Shown here one piece after another: positions 1-12,700 of a DNA stretch of 64,000 nt (positions are counted from its first letter, which is position 1; every line of letters begins with the position of its first letter). Where the stretch lies: positions 65,346,457-65,410,456 of the forward strand of contig NC_086374.1 of the NCBI RefSeq assembly GCF_036588685.1, written 5' to 3'. A program made the translations under genes and the position numbers. A model generated the notes under the pieces. It was not told where the DNA came from, made no database searches, and worked only from the letters and a program-made list of their open reading frames with translations. This stretch comes from Mytilus trossulus (lineage: Eukaryota > Mollusca > Bivalvia > Mytilida > Mytilidae).

Positions 1-1198
1 CTCAATACCATCTTTTCTGTATTCTATTCTGTTTTCTACCACTCGATTTCATTTAAACGTCAATTTTTTTTTATAGTAATCATAATCAAAGTGATTTTAA
101 ATTGCATGATAATGTTTTTTCTTTCTTTTGGGATTGTTCTGGCTTGATCTGATTTTGGTAATAGTTGAAGGGAAAATTGGTTTACGCCTTTACCTTAATT
201 ATGGTTATGTTTACCGGCAATTTTTCACTATTCTAGAATGCAGAGAATATATATAAAAAGTAAATATGACTTGTAAAAAGAAAGACTTAAATAAGCATAG
301 TAATGATAATATCATTATTAAAATAAAGAATTATTATTACTTAACTACATATTTTATATTAAGATTTCCTACCATTCATTTCAGCTATCAATTTGAATCA
401 TTGACTTTCCATACAATCACATGTATACTCAAAACAAAAACAAAGCTGTGCAAAAGTTGCATTTTCTTTTTATACATGTATTTCAACATCCACTTTGCTT
501 GTAACCTGCTATTTGTAACTGCAATTCAATTATTTATTAGAAGAAGCCGAACATCTTATTTTTGACGACCGTCAGTAAAAAAATGTGTCTTAAAGTTTTT
601 AAATGTGTCTGTGGCATTTTTTATTTCATGTTCGAATGACGATGAACACCAACCGTAAAAATTGAAGTTATTTAGTGAGAGAACACCATCTTCGTTGAGA
701 AGTTAAAAGATGTAAATATAATTGTTTTATATTCTAAAACGCTCTCTTGGAGTTGTGCTTTTCAATGAAAAGAAACAAGTCATACGATTTCAAAACTTAT
801 TAATCATTCTTTGCAGCAAAGTTGACTCAAAGATCAAAAGAAACACTTTCTATTGATTCGATTCCTGTAAATTAATTCATTATAATAAATGGTTGTATAA
901 TGAAATATGAGTTAATGTGCAAGCATTTTGTTGATCAGTATATATGAGTATTACACCCGAATAATCGAATATATCCCACGTGACTTAACTATAAGTGAGG
1001 TCGGAAAAGTCGCGTAACTATATAAAGTAGTATTTACATAGTAAATCCCTTCGGCCCCGACTTCAGTAAGCCGACAGAACATTACTCGCACCGGCTACTT
1101 TTTATTAACCCGAATACTGTCAGTCGTTATATTCCGCTGATCTCCGTCTAATCTCCGATTGCTACATAGGCTATAGGCCGCTAGAGGGCGCAGAATTA
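1..1198. other. AT-rich noncoding stretch
   Basis: No exon with credible splice sites or recognisable protein similarity is seen here. The short open frame near 266-565 is low-complexity AT-rich sequence. Positions about 1030-1190 are more GC-rich than their surroundings and may be part of a repeat that I do not recognise. Confidence 0.5.
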
Positions 1199-1327
1199 TT
1201 GGAGTTACGTTTATATATATTTATATATATATACAACTCGTCTAAACATCAACCCAACAATGTTAGATATGTAAAATTTGCTTTCGCAAATTTTTGGTTC
1301 TTCCCTCACCGGGATTCGAACCCATGC
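1199..1327 (-). repeat. tRNA-derived SINE remnant (B box side)
   Basis: Read on the minus strand, 1311-1323 is GGGTTCGAATCCC, which is the T-arm/B-box sequence of a tRNA or tRNA-derived SINE. It is followed by a non-tRNA body (AAATTTGCGAAAGC and an AT-rich tail). The side that should carry the A box is cut off exactly where a hAT-like element begins at 1328. This supports a SINE broken by a transposon rather than a functional tRNA: no acceptor stem, anticodon arm or A box can be found next to it. Confidence 0.45.
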
Positions 1328-2620
1328 CAGGGCCGTAACTACATTGAGGCAAATGAGGCAAATGCCTCATGTTTGAAATTTCAAAAAAAAAAATAAAACA
1401 AAAGATTGTCTCCATATCAAATTGTTTTCACGGAAAGTGTCTTGCAAGAAGCAAGTTCTCTTCACTCTCTGATGTCGCCCCTGCATGTTTTTAGTGATCC
1501 ATGTTCATTTTACTTTTAGTTTTCAAAGTTGATGGTCTATTGTTTGCACTTCAGTGTCCCCGGGTTTGTCTTTTATTCATTTATTGTCATACTTTATTAC
1601 TCTAGTCTGAGTGTTGATTTTCATTTGTAAACATGTGATTTTGCAATATTGCATGTCCACCGATGTCCAGACATTGTGCGAGAAAATATAAAAAAATATA
1701 CGATGCTACTGGACATAGAAAAAAAATTGTCGTTTCTGCATGGAGAATTGAACACGATATCAAAGAATGCAAAACTGGTTCTTTTTATTGTAGATAAAAC
1801 TAGATATCTGACATGGTTTAAATTTAAAAGTTAGACCACAAATTTTCCAGTATCAAATCATCTATTAAAACATCAATGGTTTGCCATATGACCTTTTGCA
1901 TTGAAGCATTACATTTGCATCAAGTCGTGTTGAGACCCTCAACAGACAATAAAGGAATATGGAATAAACGTGCACGGTACCTAATTTCACACAAAGTCAA
2001 TGCATATAGAAAAAATATAAATGACCAATGCATGGTTAAAGTTTTTATTCCTGTTCTTCGTCTTGATAGCTGCTGGAGGGTCAACAATAAAGAAATTATT
2101 AATACCGTATAACAAGATCAAGATGATCCTTAATGTCGACTTAAGTAGTACTAGTACTTAAAGAATAATACTGCACTGTCACTATATTTTTAAAATCTAG
2201 TCATAAAAAATCACCAAAGTCTAAGCACAATACACAGGCACTTGTTTCTATCCATTGGAAGAACCACTATCAACGTATATTTACTGTGGCACATTACAAG
2301 ACAAAAACAGACATACAGATCTGACCGTTTTATTGATTATGAGAATTACTATTTTTTCCTTTGTCCTACACATCGGTCTACTTTTAATGTTGTCCCCGTA
2401 AAACCTAAAAGTCTTAAATTACAATGCATGCTCCAATCGATGTTTTTGCTTTGAGACAAGAAAATTGTCGAAAACAAAATCTAAAAATTAATTGCGTTTC
2501 AATAAAAGAGAGTCCGGGAAATGCTCAGAATGCACGATTTTGCTTTATTTTTCTCAGAGCTTCGCAGACCCATCTCCAAATATTTTGCCTCACAATTAAA
2601 ACAGGCTAGTTACGGCCCTG
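1328..2620. mobile_element. hAT-like nonautonomous DNA transposon, ~1.29 kb
   Basis: The left end CAGGGCCGTAACTA (1328-1341) and the right end (2607-2620, reading TAGTTACGGCCCTG) are perfect 14 bp terminal inverted repeats. CATGC at 1323-1327 and 2621-2625 flanks the element directly and is the likely target duplication. Subterminal GAGGCAAA-type motifs also occur in inverted orientation at both ends. CAGGG-type ends are typical of hAT elements, but that superfamily usually makes 8 bp duplications, so the class is inferred. The open frames inside (1649-1834, 1876-2112) are too short and diverged to name a transposase. Confidence 0.65.
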
Positions 2621-2631
2621 CATGCTACTTA

Positions 2632-2798
2632 GGAGATAACTGTATTGTATTTTAAGCTCCGACGGCATCAATTGGGGATTTGATGGTCGCACATTAAGTT
2701 TACTGGCGACGCGTTAGCGGAGACAGTAAACGGGTATTTGCGACCATCAAATCCCCAATTGATGCCGTCGGAGCTTAAAATACAATATTGTTATCTCC
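2632..2798. mobile_element. hairpin (foldback) MITE
   Basis: Two 59 bp arms, 2632-2690 and 2740-2798, are inverted copies with only a few mismatches, separated by a 49 bp loop. The loop contains the CpG-rich string GCGACGCGTTAGCGGAGAC in an otherwise AT-rich neighbourhood. There is no coding capacity. The element lies 12 bp from the right end of the hAT-like element. A clear target duplication is not visible. Confidence 0.7.
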
Positions 2799-3885
2799 AT
2801 TCTAATGAAACTGACAGAAAACAACGTTAAAACATGTATTTTTAAAAAATCTGTCATATGCCGTCTGCGCTTGCGCGTAGGTCCCATAGCATCAATTGAC
2901 TGCCATGTAAGAAAGTGACGTTATCCAATCAAAATGAACGTTACAAACGTTGTTGCATTAGAATGTGATATCGTGACACCAAATCGCCTGCATATATATA
3001 TATATATTTATAGTATACGTCACTTTAAATTCTTACTATATTCTATTTTTAAATTTAGTACATTAAATAAGGAAGATAATAAAATGAAAAGGACAAACAA
3101 TATCGTAGCTTCAAGAAAAGGTCAAGGACTACCAAAGACTCAGTCGCACACAGAAAAATAAACTGGATTTTTACTTTGCTAGAAACAGCTCTATTATCAA
3201 ACCGGAATAACTCAGTCAGCCTCAATTGAAATAATAAAAAAAAAAACACGCGACACATAAATAAATAGTATGAGAAAATTTAGTACGATTCCACGTATCC
3301 ATCTTAGGTAATTGTGTTACATAAAATATTGTCCCATATGAAATATTTTCCGTCCGACAAAATTTCATAAACAAAATTGTCTGCGGACACTTGTATATCT
3401 CATAATAGAAATGAAATATTAATGTCCTCACCCGCCTCCCTCTAGACAGTATTACATTATGCAGTTCTGACTGTCTATGATAATATTTCACTGTGAAATA
3501 CTGTCCATGGAAATACTTCTTATCAAATTATTACAAAATAGTATACAAGCATACATGCAGCATGGAAATATACAGACAAAATTTCACACAATGAAAATTG
3601 GTCCTTCTCTGGACATTTTTTCATATCATGATACGTACCAAGGAAAAATGTTTTGGGGGATAATATTTCATATGACAACATTTTGCTTTAAAATAGTGTT
3701 TTATATGCGACTTTTAGTGCTTCTGAGTAAGCACTCACTTTTACTTTCACGTTTGTCGTTCTCACTCAATATTAGCCAAAAGTGCATACACAGATATTTG
3801 AAGAACGTTACGTTATTGTGGCTGCATTTCTTTCTAACCAAAAATTTTGTAAACGTCGTTGTTGTTTTCTAAACTCTACGAAAGT
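2799..3885. other. noncoding, no recognised feature
   Basis: The stretch holds a short (TA)n run at about 2993-3007, an A-run near 3236-3246, and several copies of short phrases such as AATATTTCAC/TGAAATA between 3300 and 3680 that suggest an old repeat. The open frame at 3477-3872 lacks a recognisable domain and has low-complexity composition. I see no gene. Confidence 0.45.
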
Positions 3886-4438
3886 AGAAACAAATACAAC
3901 GTTTAATAAGCTTATTCTTAGAAACTGGCAGACATGAACGAATTACCAATGTATGTGGTAAATATGAAATATTACCTCGACATGAGAGGATATGTTTATA
4001 TTGTAATACAAATTGTAATGCAAATGAAATGCACTTTCTTCTGGAATGCCCTCATGATTTACAATAACCTCAGAATAGAAGAGATATCACTGATTATATC
4101 ACTGATTATATATAAAAAAAATACCACGGTTTAGATAGTTTAAATAGAAATGATCTTTTTTCATGGATCATGATTAATGAAGATAGCAGATTTTTATATA
4201 TTTTATGTGCATACCTCGATAAAGGCCTGCAACTAAGAAAATCAGAAAATTAGTTAAATACTCTAAAATATATCAAAATTATCTCTCCTTGACCACTGAT
4301 CCTTTCTTCATGCATTTGAATTATTATTTCATGTTTCACTCTGTAATGTTTATGTCATATTGTAATTAATGTTATGCTCTTAATGGGCCCTTTAATTTGG
4401 AAAATAAAAATATTGTATTGTATTGTATTGTATTGTAT
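3886..4438 (+). mobile_element. 5'-truncated non-LTR retrotransposon 3' end
   Basis: In one frame at about 3986-4063 the translation contains RICLYC followed by a Glu-Met-His-Phe-Leu...Glu-Cys-Pro motif. This is the CxxC...HxxxxC C-terminal knuckle found after the reverse transcriptase of many animal LINEs. Stops and frameshifts surround it. The copy ends with AATAAA-like sequence and a pentamer tail (TATTG)n at 4409-4438, as expected for target-primed insertion. The clade cannot be decided from this remnant; CR1/L2/jockey-like is possible. Confidence 0.65.
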
Positions 4439-5150
4439 AAGTCTTTACTGACTCTGTTTGAACTTTCAATTATCCATGCACATGTTGTTGGTAAACAGGT
4501 TTTTGACAAACGTAGAAAAAAAATATATCGTTTAATCAAGTTCAAGTAAAAAACAAATGGAGCGTTTGTACTTACAAACGATGAGCGACAAACTGTAGAT
4601 GCATCTTTAGTTATTGCATAGTTTGTAAACGTATGTTAGAAACAAATGATCAAAACATGTGGGCGCTTTATAGTCGTTTGCATCGTTTGTGTTAGAAAGA
4701 AATGCACCCTGTATGTAAATTATAATGATATACAGTTGGTCTTCATTGTATGACTAGGGGGGGTCCCATAACTTAACGACGGCAGTGGTGGATCCAGAGG
4801 GGGCATAGAGGGCGTACGCCCCCCATGTGCTTGGACTTTTTTTTTGTAAAAAATATTAATTAGACTGAGACTTCGTGAAATTTGCCATTTCCCGTGTATT
4901 TTGTTTTTAAGCGACATTTCTTACTTATTTTTATGAATTAATAATTGTTTCCTTGATGTATATTATTATATGGTATATACGAACTCTGACTATTAATTTC
5001 ATAATTTTTGGTCAATAATTAAAAAAGTTTCCCATTAGGTCTCTATGTTAATTTTATTTTTTGAAGTGTTGATTACCTGATGGAGTAAGTATAAGTAGTG
5101 TAACGGCCTTCTAAACAAAACAAAAACAACATACTTTGCAAACGTGTAAG
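4439..5150. other. noncoding with a small GC-rich repeat fragment
   Basis: About 4785-4835 contains GTGGTGGATCCAGAGGGGGC and GCCCCCC runs. It resembles one end of the repeat seen at 57810-57965 in this window. The rest is AT-rich with no gene evident. Confidence 0.4.
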
Positions 5151-5151
5151 A

Positions 5152-7588
5152 CAGGGTGAAAATATGTCTCTTTTTTTATTTTCATTGTATTTGAACGACC
5201 TTTAACAGTTTATTGAAGAAAAAATGTATGTGGTTTAAATTGTATTACTGATGAAATAGAGAATGAGTTTGATATCTGCTTCAAACTATGTGTGTTATTA
5301 TACGCAGATGATACAGTGTTATTTTCGGATAATGCATCCGATCTACAGTTGCAATTAGATATATTCTTTGAGTATTGCAGTACCTGGAAATTAAAAGTTA
5401 ACACAAGTAAAACTACGATTATAATTTTTTCTGGTGGTAGATTACCCAAAAATATGAACTTTATATATGACGGAAATGCATTGGAGAATGAATTGACATA
5501 TCTTGGGTTGATTTTTTCAAGAAAAGGTAGCTTTATGAGTGCTAAGAAGATTTTAGTTAGAAAAGCAAACAAAGCAATGTATGAAGTATTGAAAAAGGGG
5601 AGGTTGCACAACTTGTCAGTGAAATCACGATATGATCTTTTTGATAAAATTGTGAAGCCAATTCTCCTGTATGGATGTGAGATCTGGGGTTTCAGTAATA
5701 CTGATATTATAGAAAAAGCGCACTTAAAATTTTGTAAACTATTATTAAACCTTAAGAAGTCGACACCCAATTTTAGGATTTATGGTGAACTTGGTATTTA
5801 TCCCATGTCTTTATATATACATCTGCGTATGGTAAAATTTTTGGTCAAAAATGGTAAATGGGGATGATAACAGGATAGCTAAAATACTATACAAATACAT
5901 GTTCTTGAAAAATTATGACAACCAATTTATATGGCAAGCCGTTTTACTATTTATTCGAATTTCAAGGTATCTCCTATAATATATCTTATATAATATATAA
6001 GATATCTCCTTTAATATATAAGATATCTTATATAATTTCATTTTTATAAGATATCTCGTATATTATATAAGATATCTCCTAAAGTTTATAAGATATTTCC
6101 TAATGTTTATAAGATATCTCCTAAAGTTTATAAGATATCTTATATAGTTTATAAGCTATCTTATAAAGTATATGAGATATCTTATAAACAACTTTTATAT
6201 AAGATATCTTATATAATTTATAAGATATCTTATGTAGTTTATAGGACATCTCATATAGTTTATAAGATATCTTATATAGTTTATGAGATATCTTATAAAG
6301 ACAATTATATAAGATATCTGATAAACTATATAAGATATCTTATAAACTATATAAGATATCTTATAAACTAAATAAGATATCTCCTATAATGTATAAGATA
6401 TCTCCTATAATGTATAAGATATCTCCTATAATGTATAAGATATCTTATATAATTTCATTTTTATGAGATATCTTATATATTATATAAGATATATTATATA
6501 CTTTATAAGATATCTTCTAAAGTTTATAAAATATCTTATAAAGTATATGAGATATCTTATAATTTTTTTTTATATAAGATATCTTATATAATTTATAAGA
6601 TATCTTATATAGTTTATAAGATATCTCATATAGTTTATAAGATATCTCATATAGTTTATAAGATATCTTATATAGTTTATGAGATATCTTATAAAGACAA
6701 TTATATAAGATATCTGATAAATTATATGAGATATCTCATAAACTATATAAGATATCTTATTAACTATATGCGATATCTTATAAACTATATAAGATATCTT
6801 ATAAACTATATAAGATATCTTATAAAGTTTATGAGATATGTTGAAGTAAGAATAAATAGCAAAACGGCTTGCCATAAATTTAGGTCAGATTGGTTGAAAT
6901 ACATTAAAGATATATTAGATAAATGTGGATACAGCAATATATGGTTGTCACAAGGAAATTTTAATTCTAAGTGGTTGAGTATTAGTTTAAAACAAAAGTT
7001 ATTTGATGACAGTTTCAACAGAAATGGAGAGCTGATATTGACTGTCCGTCAAAAGGTTTGGCCTACAAATTGTATAAACAAAATTTTGAATTTGAGGAAT
7101 ATCTGAATATTTTAAATGATAAAGATACAATAACATATTGTAGATTTCGTACAGGTAACCATAAGTTACCCATCGAAACTGGTAGATGGAATAAGATTGA
7201 GCGAAACCTTAGATATTGTAACTTATGTTATTGTAACGAGATTGGTGATGAATTTCATTACACTTTGCAGTGTAGTTCTTTGGTAAATTTTTGAGCACAA
7301 TATTTGAATACTTTTTTCTTGCACAGATGTAACATACTAAAATTTGAAAAACTATTTCAGTTCAAAATAAAAAATAAGTTGAAAAAGTTATCAGGGTTAT
7401 AACTTTTCAAGTGAGTCTTCCTGGTTAATCACCACTCTTCTTTACTATACTGTTTATTTTATTTTATTTGATATTTTCATCTCATCTTGTCATGTGTGTT
7501 TGTGTTATGTTATATGACTTTTGATGAACTTCTTTGTACCATTGTATCTGTATGGTGTTTAAAAAAATAAAGAATCTTGAATCTTGAA
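5152..7588 (+). pseudogene. decayed LINE: reverse transcriptase and C-terminal knuckle, split by a palindromic array
   Basis: Reverse transcriptase motifs are clear. NMSLFLFSLYLNDL lies at about 5161-5202; after a frameshift come ITDEIENEF and the catalytic YADD block at about 5300-5311, then the thumb region to about 5867 with ILLYGCEIWG. The frame is lost at 5865. About 0.9 kb of tandem palindromic DNA follows (5960-6840). Coding similarity then resumes at about 6878 (FRSDWLKYIKDIL), shifts frame near 7060, and ends with the Cys-rich C terminus RYCNLC...DEFHYTLQC (about 7209-7275). The 3' UTR ends at AATAAA plus a TCTTGAA repeat tail near 7566-7587. The copy is dead because of frameshifts, the insertion and the missing 5' half. 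The clade is not certain. Confidence 0.8.
5960..6840. repeat. tandem palindromic array (TATAAGATATCTTATA units)
   Basis: About forty imperfect units of roughly 21 bp, each centred on the self-complementary AGATATCT, run through this stretch. The right half is largely the reverse complement of the left half, so the block can fold both locally and as one long hairpin. The open frames in both directions here (runs of RYLINYI and ISYIVYK) are products of the repeat, not proteins. The array interrupts a LINE reverse transcriptase and is bounded by inverted LINE segments. Confidence 0.9.
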
Positions 7589-8907
7589 TGGACAATATGT
7601 CAACGTCATTCAGTCATTTTGAATTTCAGATACAGTAACACTGGCTTGCTTATGATGAAAGTGACAAGCATGACACCGGCTTCAAATCAACAAAAGATTG
7701 AGCAAGAACGTACTGACCTCTATTTAATAATTCCACCAAACAGAAAGTAATACTCTATTACACTCTCGTGAAAGTTCCATAGCACTGAATATTATGTATC
7801 TACGAAAACATGTTTAATCCCAAACGCCCCAGCTTATAAATAACACAGTTGAATAATGATCCCCAGTCAGTAAGCTATATATAGATTTTATGTCTTTTAA
7901 AGGTATGGACTATTTGATTTGAGAAGTTTGAGAGCAAATATCTTACCCTGATTTTGGTCTTAATAAAAAATTCTGGTCGTATATATCTGGATTGAAAATA
8001 AATTTTCTCCACCTATTATTTGCTATTAGAAACAAAAATTTCAGACATAATTATTTAGCATAAAATGAACATAATGAATAATAAACGGGGGTTATTTTTT
8101 GTTGCCGGGGTTTGCATGTAAATCCCATATCTGACCGGAATATTTGTTTCGCCGAACTGATATATTGAATACTTTTTTCAAGGCCCGACTGCAACCTTCC
8201 TGCTTGGTGTGGCCATTATATCTACAAATTAGTCTACTGGCCAAATTTTGCAGTCGACTTCTTAGTGCATAGTTATTGAAGTTATGCTCTTAAATATCAA
8301 ATTTACATATATTTTTTTTAGCGTTTTTGCCTATAATCTAACTATGAAAGATAAATAGAAGCTGTAAAAAACAAGTATGAGCAGCAAGTCAAGATCTGCA
8401 ATCTTGGCAAATTCTGCCTAATAAAGCTACTATGTAAATTGCCCTTGAAAGACGAATGATTCTTTTTGTGTTTCTATTTACATAACATGGAGTCTAAAAT
8501 GTTGAAGATGCACATGTATACGATCTAGGTGAGCGACACAGTCTCTTTATAGTCCATAGTTTCTTTGTTTTTATTCATATGACAATATACCATGCGTTAA
8601 TCAAGTGATTGCATGCAGTATATCTATATTGTAGTATGGTCGGGAAGTTCAAATATTTGATTTGGCAAAAAAAAAATGAATCTATAGTTACTTGCATGCA
8701 TGCATGATTATTATCTTTTTGTTTCAGTTTCAAACTTCTGGCAAGTGGGTAATTTTATTATTTGAACTACATCTTTGCTCATGCATTTTTCATCTATAAA
8801 AATCCCTCAGGACCAACCCAGTAGAAGATTCTACAAAGCTGAATATCTTCTTTAATAATTGATAAGTCCAAATGCATCATTGCTAGTTTGATTATTTGTC
8901 TAATTAC
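7589..8907. other. noncoding region 5' of the 510-codon gene
   Basis: No exon, repeat array or RNA gene is recognised. An upstream exon and promoter of the following gene could lie here or farther left, but nothing in the sequence fixes a transcription start. Confidence 0.4.
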
Positions 8908-9748
8908 ATGGCAACGATTGTATTATGGTTATTATGTTTATCGAAAAAGGTACACTCGGTACATTTAAGATTTAAAAGAATGCAACTTGGGCAATTAATA
9001 ACCGGTTTTCCAGTGAGAAGGGCACGTAACAAGACAATGGAAACAATAAAGACCATAAGTGAACGTTCGGACAAGAGAGGAACTAAACGAAGCACTATAG
9101 ATAAGATGTTCAGAGAACAGAATAACAACAAAAAGCCGTCAAGAATCAAGATTATGGAAGTTTATGATTTTCCTAAGCAATTCTTATTAAGGAGTGAAGT
9201 TCTTTCGGACCCAGAAGACTATGTGACTATTGACAGTGAAGATAGGACTCAAAGATCAAAATCTAGATTAAAATCAGGAAGATTGAGACCAAAACTACCA
9301 GATAAACATTCAGACTATTTAGATTTAGATTTTATGATGCCTACACAAGTTAGGGAAATTTTAATGGAGGAGGGACTTTCTAAAGAAGTTATTGATTCAA
9401 CTTTGGGAGTTGACGAAAAGCAACATCGGAAAATTATGCAGTTGACTTTATTGGCTGAGAAGTGAGTAGATAATTATAGTCTTTTTTGGTTGATATACAT
9501 TTATAATATCAATAGAACGATTTATCGAGCCTCTTGACCAGGGGTGATGCTATTATTTTCGTGAATTATTGAAGCCAGTTAAAGACTTCTATTATCGACT
9601 CAAATTGCTGTAGAGGAATTAGCCAAGTTGTCCTGTTATCACCAAAGAACCATGTTTGATCGACAAATTATTCTAAATTTTGATTTCTTGATTGGTAAAT
9701 AAAAATATTGCTGTAATACCATTCTCAAGTATCTGGTAAAATTTATTG

Positions 9749-9786
<38 letters not shown>

Positions 9787-12700
9787 TAGTTCATTTTGAC
9801 TGGACCATGCATGAACAGTATACAGATATATATATACATCTGGATGGCTATGATAAAATTTGAAAAAAGGCAGGACAGCCGGGGGTTTTGAGTTAAGAAA
9901 AAAGGGGGGGGGGCAGGATGACAATATATGTAAAGGAAGGTCAGGATAAAGTAATAAAGAAGGGCAGGTCCGAATAAAGTTAAAAAATAAATAAATGATT
10001 GCTCCCTATACGCAATTACTGTTCATTATTTTTTGTTGTTTTATCTGTGGGGACAACACCATATTTGTCCTAGAGGTAGGACGAATGTTTTTTAAACATT
10101 TGAGTCTTTAAAGATTGATGTAGGATGGGTATAAATAGACCCATTATTTTTTTTTATTTGCATCAACAACCTCACAGCCTTACTCCATTCGGAAAGAGTA
10201 TCTATACGTCTTCTTTCTCGCATTTAACCCATTGCCTGGCATAATCATCGACTGAATCAATCATTATTTTGAAGTTATGTTCCAATTGATGAATCTAGGG
10301 CCACGACATTTCGGGCCTCTGGATAACACATATCGCAGAGAAATGTTATTGACAATGCTGAATGGTTTTACACTAGTAATTTTTGGGCCCTTTATAGCTT
10401 GTTGTTCGGTGTGAGCCAAGGCTCCGTGTTGAAGGCCGTACTTTAACCTATAATGGTTTAATTTTTAAATTGTTATTTGGATGGAGAGTTGTCTCATTGG
10501 CACTCACACCACATCTTCCTATATCTATTAGGTCACCAGTAATAACGTGGCCAATTCGATATTGACGATTTTCATTATTGTCGTTCATAAGTTAGTATCC
10601 CTTATCGATTGAAAAATAAGTCATTTCCGCGCTATACGCTAAGGTCTGTTCTATCAGTGCTTTTTCAATATGAATACTAGTATCTATCTTGTTTTTTATG
10701 ACAAAATTCAGGCAAAATTCCTTGTAGAATAAATGTCACGATTATAAATGCCCTTTGTTGCTTTAAAAAGGACCGTGACTGCCAGATGTCAAAAAAAAAT
10801 TTGGCAGCCTCTTGTTTTAAGGTAATTTGGAATATGTATATTACTTTATACTATTTCAAAGACTAAAACTCGAAATCGTCAAATCGTCAGATTGACCGAC
10901 CACCGAAGTAACTATGGTTTATTGGAACTCATTCTGTCACACTTTCCAGTATTTCTTTCATATTTTCTTTGTAATGTGGTAAACATGGAAAAGTTAAAGT
11001 TGTACGTTCATCATGCAAACACAAATATACATATAAGTGGTTACTTCATTTTGAAAACATTATAACCTTACGATATCTTCATTTTTAATGTGTTGATCAA
11101 TGTTTTGTCACGCTATTTTTTTTTTTTCGTTTTTCTTTGTACATAAAGTTTTCTATATAAGCAGCTGCTATTCTAACCGGGCTGAAGTACGTCCATTATT
11201 CATAGTTCATTATTCATTATTCATCATTATTCACTATTCAATATTGAAAAATGAATAATGAATAATGAAATAGTTCATTATTCACTATTCAATATTGAAA
11301 AATGAATAATGAATAATGAACTATGAATAATGGACGTACTTCAGCCCGGTGCTATTCTATCTGTGTTTTGTGGAAAATAATATCTAAAACGACCACTCAT
11401 TACTTGCTTGGAAAATGATATATAACCACAAATTAATGATAAGAATCAGGAAAACAAGAATGTAGATCATCTTCTGAGGGATCATTATTAGTATTGTTCA
11501 AATAAGTGTCGGTTTTTACATAAATTTTCTAGTTTATCGATTTGATGAGATTAGATCTTTGTCCATAGTGAGTGATTAATATTGTCAATTGTTTGTTAAT
11601 ATGTCGCGATATTGACAATCACAAACAATCTATACAAATTAATAGCTGTAAAGAATATTAGAAGTTTAAAATTACAAAAACATCAGTTTCAATTCGCATA
11701 AAATTTTCAACAGATAGAATGAAAAAAAGTAATAAAAAAGGAAATAAAAGAAAACATGTTGCTTAATAGCGCTCAAATTCAAAATCGTTTATTTTTACTG
11801 TTGTATATATGCACTGTTTACTGAACACTGCGAACATAGATCAGTTTTTGAGTGGGCAGATTTAGATGGTAAGGTATAAAACTGAGTGTCTGTGCACCCC
11901 TTAATGCATGAGCGAATATGGCTCATGCAAAGACATTTGCTTATTTAGATAAAAAGCCCCCTCCCCTTTTAAAAATCCTTGATTTTATTTTTTTTATTAA
12001 AAGACTCGATATGATGGAAATGACAAAACAAACAACAAAATATTCGACATGTTGAAAATGTTTTGTCGTAAGAAGCGAAATTTATAACACAAACAAATTT
12101 GCAGCATTATTCCAGGAATTTACACAGGGGACAACAAAAACAAAATCAGCCAACCAAAACACCGCTGTGTTCTCTTTATGTTGTGCTTATCTTAAGTGTA
12201 CGGGATCTGGTAAGAACATTCGGTATTTACTGCTGCTCGTGGCGTTAAGAGTTAGAACAAAAACTGAAAGGATCGTAGTCATAATGACGTGAACGGGTAG
12301 ATTGACATGTAATATTTGACACTGGACATTCACCTAACATGGTTCAGTCATCAATCAGAACACACAGATGAAGCGATGAATAATGATATTCTATTAGTGA
12401 AACATTATATGATCATAATGAATATATAGTAATTTGAACAATTGTTTATTCATCCAGTTCAAGGCTTTAATATAAATCTATTAACAGTCCGATAATCAAT
12501 TCTACTATACAAATTGGGACTACTTAAACGAGAGATACTGACATTATTATGTTCATTTCTGTGTTTCTAATTAAGGTATGGTATTGCTTACAGCTATTTT
12601 GCTCATTCATAGAGGACATTGTCATATTTTCCATATCTCTTTGGGATAGATTCCGAAAAATATCATAACATAGGATATTAGTCGTCAATGAATTATAGCA

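Noticed and set aside
1303..1330. Possible tRNA gene on the minus strand
   Set aside because: Only the T-arm/B-box sequence is present; no A box, anticodon arm or acceptor stem can be folded next to it, so it is taken as a SINE remnant.
5210..5770. 186-codon minus-strand open frame
   Set aside because: It is the antisense shadow of the reverse transcriptase on the plus strand, which has the YADD motif.
6570..7106. Overlapping open frames of about 100 and 126 codons on both strands with repeating isoleucine/tyrosine patterns
   Set aside because: They are translations of the palindromic array; both strands read open because the unit is self-complementary.
9639..9924. Minus-strand open frames with YIYIYI runs
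   Set aside because: Produced by the (AT)n microsatellite.
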